Positions 58,273 through 64,000 of a DNA stretch of 64,000 nucleotides are shown here, piece by piece. This DNA comes from Chlamydia pneumoniae TW-183 (GTDB lineage Bacteria; Chlamydiota; Chlamydiia; Chlamydiales; Chlamydiaceae). A program made the translations under genes and the position numbers. Every line of letters starts with the position of its first letter. Position 1 is the stretch's first letter. The notes under the pieces are model-generated. The model made no database searches. It worked only from the letters and a program-made list of their open reading frames with translations, and had not been told where the DNA came from. The stretch lies in assembly GCF_000007205.1 (NCBI RefSeq), contig NC_005043.1, positions 434,001-498,000 of the forward strand. The letters run 5' to 3'.

Positions 58273-61083
58273 ATGAAGTCCTCTGTCTCTTGGTTGTTCT
58301 TTTCTTCAATCCCGCTCTTTTCATCGCTCTCTATAGTCGCGGCAGAGGTGACCTTAGATAGCAGCAATAATAGCTATGATGGATCTAACGGAACTACCTT
58401 CACGGTCTTTTCCACTACGGACGCTGCTGCAGGAACTACCTATTCCTTACTTTCCGACGTATCCTTTCAAAATGCAGGGGCTTTAGGAATTCCCTTAGCC
58501 TCAGGATGCTTCCTAGAAGCGGGCGGCGATCTTACTTTCCAAGGAAATCAACATGCACTGAAGTTTGCATTTATCAATGCGGGCTCTAGCGCTGGAACTG
58601 TAGCCAGTACCTCAGCAGCAGATAAGAATCTTCTCTTTAATGATTTTTCTAGACTCTCTATTATCTCTTGTCCCTCTCTTCTTCTCTCTCCTACTGGACA
58701 ATGTGCTTTAAAATCTGTGGGGAATCTATCTCTAACTGGCAATTCCCAAATTATATTTACTCAGAACTTCTCGTCAGATAACGGCGGTGTTATCAATACG
58801 AAAAACTTCTTATTATCAGGGACATCTCAGTTTGCGAGCTTTTCGAGAAACCAAGCCTTCACAGGGAAGCAAGGCGGTGTAGTTTACGCTACAGGAACTA
58901 TAACTATCGAGAACAGCCCTGGGATAGTTTCCTTCTCTCAAAACCTAGCGAAAGGATCTGGCGGTGCTCTGTACAGCACTGACAACTGTTCGATTACAGA
59001 TAACTTTCAAGTGATCTTTGACGGCAATAGTGCTTGGGAAGCCGCTCAAGCTCAGGGCGGGGCTATTTGTTGCACTACGACAGATAAAACAGTGACTCTT
59101 ACTGGGAACAAAAACCTCTCTTTCACAAATAATACAGCATTGACATATGGCGGAGCCATCTCTGGACTCAAGGTCAGTATTTCCGCTGGAGGTCCTACTC
59201 TATTTCAAAGTAATATCTCAGGAAGTAGCGCCGGTCAGGGAGGAGGAGGAGCGATCAATATAGCATCTGCTGGGGAACTCGCTCTCTCTGCTACTTCTGG
59301 AGATATTACCTTCAATAACAACCAAGTCACCAACGGAAGCACAAGTACAAGAAACGCAATAAATATCATTGATACCGCTAAAGTCACATCGATACGAGCT
59401 GCTACGGGGCAATCTATCTATTTCTATGATCCCATCACAAATCCAGGAACCGCAGCTTCTACCGACACATTGAACTTAAACTTAGCAGATGCGAACAGTG
59501 AGATCGAGTATGGGGGTGCGATTGTCTTTTCTGGAGAAAAGCTTTCCCCTACAGAAAAAGCAATCGCTGCAAACGTCACCTCTACTATCCGACAACCTGC
59601 AGTATTAGCGCGGGGAGATCTTGTACTTCGTGATGGAGTCACCGTAACTTTCAAGGATCTGACTCAAAGTCCAGGATCCCGCATCTTAATGGATGGGGGG
59701 ACTACACTTAGTGCTAAAGAGGCAAATCTTTCGCTTAATGGCTTAGCAGTAAATCTCTCCTCTTTAGATGGAACCAACAAGGCAGCTTTAAAAACAGAAG
59801 CTGCAGATAAAAATATCAGCCTATCGGGAACGATTGCGCTTATTGACACGGAAGGGTCATTCTATGAGAATCATAACTTAAAAAGTGCTAGTACCTATCC
59901 TCTTCTTGAACTTACCACCGCAGGAGCCAACGGAACGATTACTCTGGGAGCTCTTTCTACCCTGACTCTTCAAGAACCTGAAACCCACTACGGGTATCAA
60001 GGAAACTGGCAGTTGTCTTGGGCAAATGCAACATCCTCAAAAATAGGAAGCATCAACTGGACCCGTACAGGATACATTCCTAGTCCTGAGAGAAAAAGTA
60101 ATCTCCCTCTAAATAGCTTATGGGGAAACTTTATAGATATACGCTCGATCAATCAGCTTATAGAAACCAAGTCCAGTGGGGAGCCTTTTGAGCGTGAGCT
60201 ATGGCTTTCAGGAATTGCGAATTTCTTCTATAGAGATTCTATGCCCACCCGCCATGGTTTCCGCCATATCAGCGGGGGTTATGCACTAGGGATCACAGCA
60301 ACAACTCCTGCCGAGGATCAGCTTACTTTTGCCTTCTGCCAGCTCTTTGCTAGAGATCGCAATCATATTACAGGTAAGAACCACGGAGATACTTACGGTG
60401 CCTCTTTGTATTTCCACCATACAGAAGGGCTCTTCGACATCGCCAATTTCCTCTGGGGAAAAGCAACCCGAGCTCCCTGGGTGCTCTCTGAGATCTCCCA
60501 GATCATTCCTTTATCGTTCGATGCTAAATTCAGTTATCTCCATACAGACAACCACATGAAGACATATTATACCGATAACTCTATCATCAAGGGTTCTTGG
60601 AGAAACGATGCCTTCTGTGCAGATCTTGGAGCTAGCCTGCCTTTTGTTATTTCCGTTCCGTATCTTCTGAAAGAAGTCGAACCTTTTGTCAAAGTACAGT
60701 ATATCTATGCGCATCAGCAAGACTTCTACGAGCGTCATGCTGAAGGACGCGCTTTCAATAAAAGCGAGCTTATCAACGTAGAGATTCCTATAGGCGTCAC
60801 CTTCGAAAGAGACTCAAAATCAGAAAAGGGAACTTACGATCTTACTCTTATGTATATACTCGATGCTTACCGACGCAATCCTAAATGTCAAACTTCCCTA
60901 ATAGCTAGCGATGCTAACTGGATGGCCTATGGTACCAACCTCGCACGACAAGGTTTTTCTGTTCGTGCTGCGAACCATTTCCAAGTGAACCCCCACATGG
61001 AAATCTTCGGTCAATTCGCTTTTGAAGTACGAAGTTCTTCACGAAATTATAATACAAACCTAGGCTCTAAGTTTTGTTTCTAG
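58273..61083 (+). CDS. pmp7: Polymorphic outer membrane protein Pmp7 (autotransporter)
   Basis: This 936-residue protein has a signal peptide (SWLFFSSIPLFSSLSIVAA). The passenger has GGAI/GGAL motifs (for example GGAICCTTTDK, GGAISGLKVS, GGGGAINIAS) and FxxN motifs. A Pmp middle domain (about 400-600: IYFYDPITNPG, GSRILMDGGTTLSAKE) leads to a barrel ending GSKFCF. There are far fewer repeat motifs than in Pmp6. It lies 261 bp after pmp6 and 43 bp before pmp8. Confidence 0.93.
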   Translation: MKSSVSWLFFSSIPLFSSLSIVAAEVTLDSSNNSYDGSNGTTFTVFSTTDAAAGTTYSLLSDVSFQNAGALGIPLASGCFLEAGGDLTFQGNQHALKFAFINAGSSAGTVASTSAADKNLLFNDFSRLSIISCPSLLLSPTGQCALKSVGNLSLTGNSQIIFTQNFSSDNGGVINTKNFLLSGTSQFASFSRNQAFTGKQGGVVYATGTITIENSPGIVSFSQNLAKGSGGALYSTDNCSITDNFQVIFDGNSAWEAAQAQGGAICCTTTDKTVTLTGNKNLSFTNNTALTYGGAISGLKVSISAGGPTLFQSNISGSSAGQGGGGAINIASAGELALSATSGDITFNNNQVTNGSTSTRNAINIIDTAKVTSIRAATGQSIYFYDPITNPGTAASTDTLNLNLADANSEIEYGGAIVFSGEKLSPTEKAIAANVTSTIRQPAVLARGDLVLRDGVTVTFKDLTQSPGSRILMDGGTTLSAKEANLSLNGLAVNLSSLDGTNKAALKTEAADKNISLSGTIALIDTEGSFYENHNLKSASTYPLLELTTAGANGTITLGALSTLTLQEPETHYGYQGNWQLSWANATSSKIGSINWTRTGYIPSPERKSNLPLNSLWGNFIDIRSINQLIETKSSGEPFERELWLSGIANFFYRDSMPTRHGFRHISGGYALGITATTPAEDQLTFAFCQLFARDRNHITGKNHGDTYGASLYFHHTEGLFDIANFLWGKATRAPWVLSEISQIIPLSFDAKFSYLHTDNHMKTYYTDNSIIKGSWRNDAFCADLGASLPFVISVPYLLKEVEPFVKVQYIYAHQQDFYERHAEGRAFNKSELINVEIPIGVTFERDSKSEKGTYDLTLMYILDAYRRNPKCQTSLIASDANWMAYGTNLARQGFSVRAANHFQVNPHMEIFGQFAFEVRSSSRNYNTNLGSKFCF

Positions 61084-61126
61084 ATTATCGAAAACGTGTT
61101 AATTAATTGAACCCAAGCATCTTTCT

Positions 61127-63919
61127 ATGAAAATACCCTTGCACAAACTCCTGATCTCTTCGACTCTTGTCACTCCCATTCTATTGAGCATTGCAACTTA
61201 CGGAGCAGATGCTTCTTTATCCCCTACAGATAGCTTTGATGGAGCGGGCGGCTCTACATTTACTCCAAAATCTACAGCAGATGCCAATGGAACGAACTAT
61301 GTCTTATCAGGAAATGTCTATATAAACGATGCTGGGAAAGGCACAGCATTAACAGGCTGCTGCTTTACAGAAACTACGGGTGATCTGACATTTACTGGAA
61401 AGGGATACTCATTTTCATTCAACACGGTAGATGCGGGTTCGAATGCAGGAGCTGCGGCAAGCACAACTGCTGATAAAGCCCTAACATTCACAGGATTTTC
61501 TAACCTTTCCTTCATTGCAGCTCCTGGAACTACAGTTGCTTCAGGAAAAAGTACTTTAAGTTCTGCAGGAGCCTTAAATCTTACCGATAATGGAACGATT
61601 CTCTTTAGCCAAAACGTCTCCAATGAAGCTAATAACAATGGCGGAGCGATCACCGCAAAAACTCTTTCTATTTCTGGGAATACCTCTTCTATAACCTTCA
61701 CTAGTAATAGCGCAAAAAAATTAGGTGGAGCGATCTATAGCTCTGCGGCTGCAAGTATTTCAGGAAACACCGGCCAGTTAGTCTTTATGAATAATAAAGG
61801 AGAAACTGGGGGTGGGGCTCTGGGCTTTGAAGCCAGCTCCTCGATTACTCAAAATAGCTCCCTTTTCTTCTCTGGAAACACTGCAACAGATGCTGCAGGC
61901 AAGGGCGGGGCCATTTATTGTGAAAAAACAGGAGAGACTCCTACTCTTACTATCTCTGGAAATAAAAGTCTGACCTTCGCCGAGAACTCTTCAGTAACTC
62001 AAGGCGGAGCAATCTGTGCCCATGGTCTAGATCTTTCCGCTGCTGGCCCTACCCTATTTTCAAATAATAGATGCGGGAACACAGCTGCAGGCAAGGGCGG
62101 CGCTATTGCAATTGCCGACTCTGGATCTTTAAGTCTCTCTGCAAATCAAGGAGACATCACGTTCCTTGGCAATACTCTAACCTCAACCTCCGCGCCAACA
62201 TCGACACGGAATGCTATCTACCTGGGATCGTCAGCAAAAATTACGAACTTAAGGGCAGCCCAAGGCCAATCTATCTATTTCTATGATCCGATTGCATCTA
62301 ACACCACAGGAGCTTCAGACGTTCTGACCATCAACCAACCGGATAGCAACTCGCCTTTAGATTATTCAGGAACGATTGTATTTTCTGGGGAAAAGCTCTC
62401 TGCAGATGAAGCGAAAGCTGCTGATAACTTCACATCTATATTAAAGCAACCATTGGCTCTAGCCTCTGGAACCTTAGCACTCAAAGGAAATGTCGAGTTA
62501 GATGTCAATGGTTTCACACAGACTGAAGGCTCTACACTCCTCATGCAACCAGGAACAAAGCTCAAAGCAGATACTGAAGCTATCAGTCTTACCAAACTTG
62601 TCGTTGATCTTTCTGCCTTAGAGGGAAATAAGAGTGTGTCCATTGAAACAGCAGGAGCCAACAAAACTATAACTCTAACCTCTCCTCTTGTTTTCCAAGA
62701 TAGTAGCGGCAATTTTTATGAAAGCCATACGATAAACCAAGCCTTCACGCAGCCTTTGGTGGTATTCACTGCTGCTACTGCTGCTAGCGATATTTATATC
62801 GATGCGCTTCTCACTTCTCCAGTACAAACTCCAGAACCTCATTACGGGTATCAGGGACATTGGGAAGCCACTTGGGCAGACACATCAACTGCAAAATCAG
62901 GAACTATGACTTGGGTAACTACGGGCTACAACCCTAATCCTGAGCGTAGAGCTTCCGTAGTTCCCGATTCATTATGGGCATCCTTTACTGACATTCGCAC
63001 TCTACAGCAGATCATGACATCTCAAGCGAATAGTATCTATCAGCAACGAGGACTCTGGGCATCAGGAACTGCGAATTTCTTCCATAAGGATAAATCAGGA
63101 ACTAACCAAGCATTCCGACATAAAAGCTACGGCTATATTGTTGGAGGAAGTGCTGAAGATTTTTCTGAAAATATCTTCAGTGTAGCTTTCTGCCAGCTCT
63201 TCGGTAAAGATAAAGACCTGTTTATAGTTGAAAATACCTCTCATAACTATTTAGCATCGCTATACCTGCAACATCGAGCATTCCTAGGAGGACTTCCCAT
63301 GCCCTCATTTGGAAGTATCACCGACATGCTGAAAGATATTCCTCTCATTTTGAATGCCCAGCTAAGCTACAGCTACACTAAAAATGATATGGATACTCGC
63401 TATACTTCCTATCCTGAAGCTCAAGGCTCTTGGACCAATAACTCTGGGGCTCTAGAGCTCGGAGGATCTCTGGCTCTATATCTCCCTAAAGAAGCACCGT
63501 TCTTCCAGGGATATTTCCCCTTCTTAAAGTTCCAGGCAGTCTACAGCCGCCAACAAAACTTTAAAGAGAGTGGCGCTGAAGCCCGTGCTTTTGATGATGG
63601 AGACCTAGTGAACTGCTCTATCCCTGTCGGCATTCGGTTAGAAAAAATCTCCGAAGATGAAAAAAATAATTTCGAGATTTCTCTAGCCTACATTGGTGAT
63701 GTGTATCGTAAAAATCCCCGTTCGCGTACTTCTCTAATGGTCAGTGGAGCCTCTTGGACTTCGCTATGTAAAAACCTCGCACGACAAGCCTTCTTAGCAA
63801 GTGCTGGAAGCCATCTGACTCTCTCCCCTCATGTAGAACTCTCTGGGGAAGCTGCTTATGAGCTTCGTGGCTCAGCACACATCTACAATGTAGATTGTGG
63901 GCTAAGATACTCATTCTAG
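61127..63919 (+). CDS. pmp8: Polymorphic outer membrane protein Pmp8 (autotransporter)
   Basis: The 930-residue protein has a signal peptide (LHKLLISSTLVTPILLSIATYGA). The passenger has GGAI motifs (NGGAITAKTL, GGAIYSSAAA, KGGAIYCEKT, QGGAICAHGL, KGGAIAIADS), and the middle domain contains SIYFYDPIASNTT. The barrel ends LRYSF. It is only 43 nt downstream of pmp7 and likely on the same transcript. A perfect stem-loop follows the gene at 63930-63951. Confidence 0.93.
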   Translation: MKIPLHKLLISSTLVTPILLSIATYGADASLSPTDSFDGAGGSTFTPKSTADANGTNYVLSGNVYINDAGKGTALTGCCFTETTGDLTFTGKGYSFSFNTVDAGSNAGAAASTTADKALTFTGFSNLSFIAAPGTTVASGKSTLSSAGALNLTDNGTILFSQNVSNEANNNGGAITAKTLSISGNTSSITFTSNSAKKLGGAIYSSAAASISGNTGQLVFMNNKGETGGGALGFEASSSITQNSSLFFSGNTATDAAGKGGAIYCEKTGETPTLTISGNKSLTFAENSSVTQGGAICAHGLDLSAAGPTLFSNNRCGNTAAGKGGAIAIADSGSLSLSANQGDITFLGNTLTSTSAPTSTRNAIYLGSSAKITNLRAAQGQSIYFYDPIASNTTGASDVLTINQPDSNSPLDYSGTIVFSGEKLSADEAKAADNFTSILKQPLALASGTLALKGNVELDVNGFTQTEGSTLLMQPGTKLKADTEAISLTKLVVDLSALEGNKSVSIETAGANKTITLTSPLVFQDSSGNFYESHTINQAFTQPLVVFTAATAASDIYIDALLTSPVQTPEPHYGYQGHWEATWADTSTAKSGTMTWVTTGYNPNPERRASVVPDSLWASFTDIRTLQQIMTSQANSIYQQRGLWASGTANFFHKDKSGTNQAFRHKSYGYIVGGSAEDFSENIFSVAFCQLFGKDKDLFIVENTSHNYLASLYLQHRAFLGGLPMPSFGSITDMLKDIPLILNAQLSYSYTKNDMDTRYTSYPEAQGSWTNNSGALELGGSLALYLPKEAPFFQGYFPFLKFQAVYSRQQNFKESGAEARAFDDGDLVNCSIPVGIRLEKISEDEKNNFEISLAYIGDVYRKNPRSRTSLMVSGASWTSLCKNLARQAFLASAGSHLTLSPHVELSGEAAYELRGSAHIYNVDCGLRYSF

Positions 63920-63929
63920 TTCCTACTTT

Positions 63930-63951
63930 CCTCCCTAAACTTTTAGGGAGG
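63930..63951 (+). terminator. Terminator after pmp8
   Basis: CCTCCCTAAA (63930-63939) pairs with TTTAGGGAGG (63942-63951), followed by AATTCTTAT. The GC-rich stem directly after the stop supports a transcript end for pmp7-pmp8. Confidence 0.65.
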
Positions 63952-64000
63952 AATTCTTATAAAAACCCTGTAGATTCTTAACTTACTAGTCTCTCCTTTC

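Noticed and set aside
1-64000. Insertion sequences, prophage or CRISPR arrays
   Set aside because: No transposase, integrase, phage structural or Cas-like products and no regularly spaced short repeats were seen.

Overview
The window is a contiguous piece of a Chlamydia (Chlamydophila) pneumoniae chromosome. The grounds are three large polymorphic membrane protein (Pmp) genes in tandem at the right end (Pmp6, Pmp7 and Pmp8 type), several two-hydrophobic-segment Inc-like proteins, a plant-type FabI, Na+-NQR genes without nqrA or nqrF, and long runs of genes in the order known from other Chlamydia. No transposon, prophage, rRNA or CRISPR array was seen. Comparisons with C. trachomatis gene numbers (CTnnn) are from memory of gene order, not from a search.

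Layout. 1-8.6 kb: the 3' part of glgX, a SpoIID-like protein, ruvB, dcd, a small FtsB/DivIC-like protein, two tandem CNNM/CBS membrane proteins, a cysteine desulfurase and a PP2C phosphatase. 8.8-10.8 kb: three consecutive lipoprotein genes, two of them very small (24 and 42 residues), then a CPBP membrane protease. 10.8-17.2 kb: SRP RNA, mazG, mutY, a frameshifted and internally deleted RluA-type pseudouridine synthase, a probable effector gene (position of CT105/CteG) interrupted by a stop codon, fabI and a HAD hydrolase. 17.6-27.9 kb: a FliO-like protein, a type III secretion chaperone (Mcsc/CT260), a DnaQ-like exonuclease, mqnD and mqnB of the futalosine menaquinone route, msbA, accA, an unknown gene, an IHF/HU protein, tRNA-Arg(CCU), amiA and murE. 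28.4-35.6 kb: pbp3, ftsL, rsmH, an unknown protein with a TPR chaperone, a structured leader region before dnaA, a bactofilin and a degenerate ComF-like protein. 35.7-39.6 kb: nqrBCDE. 39.6-48.9 kb: two Inc-like genes, gcsH, a large membrane-anchored protein, a phospholipase D-like protein, lplA, clpC and mnmA. 49-53.5 kb: a run of membrane, Inc-like and beta-barrel proteins typical of the species-variable part of the genome. 53.8-63.9 kb: pmp6, pmp7 and pmp8.

Functional threads. Peptidoglycan and division genes are prominent (SpoIID-like, murE, amiA, pbp3, ftsL, rsmH, bactofilin, FtsB-like), as expected for a bacterium that makes only a little septal peptidoglycan. Respiratory functions are spread over nqrBCDE and mqnD/mqnB. 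Type III secretion and host interaction are represented by the chaperones, Inc-like proteins, interrupted effector and Pmps. The genome is compact: many genes overlap head to tail by 4-35 nt, and five convergent pairs overlap at their 3' ends.

Most notable: the broken RluA gene, the stop-interrupted CT105-position effector, the 24-residue lipopeptide gene with its own terminator, the FtsB-like ORF overlapping dcd, the structured region upstream of dnaA, the SQST motif in NqrB, and the 393-bp repeat array in pmp6. No wholly new multi-gene system was recognised.
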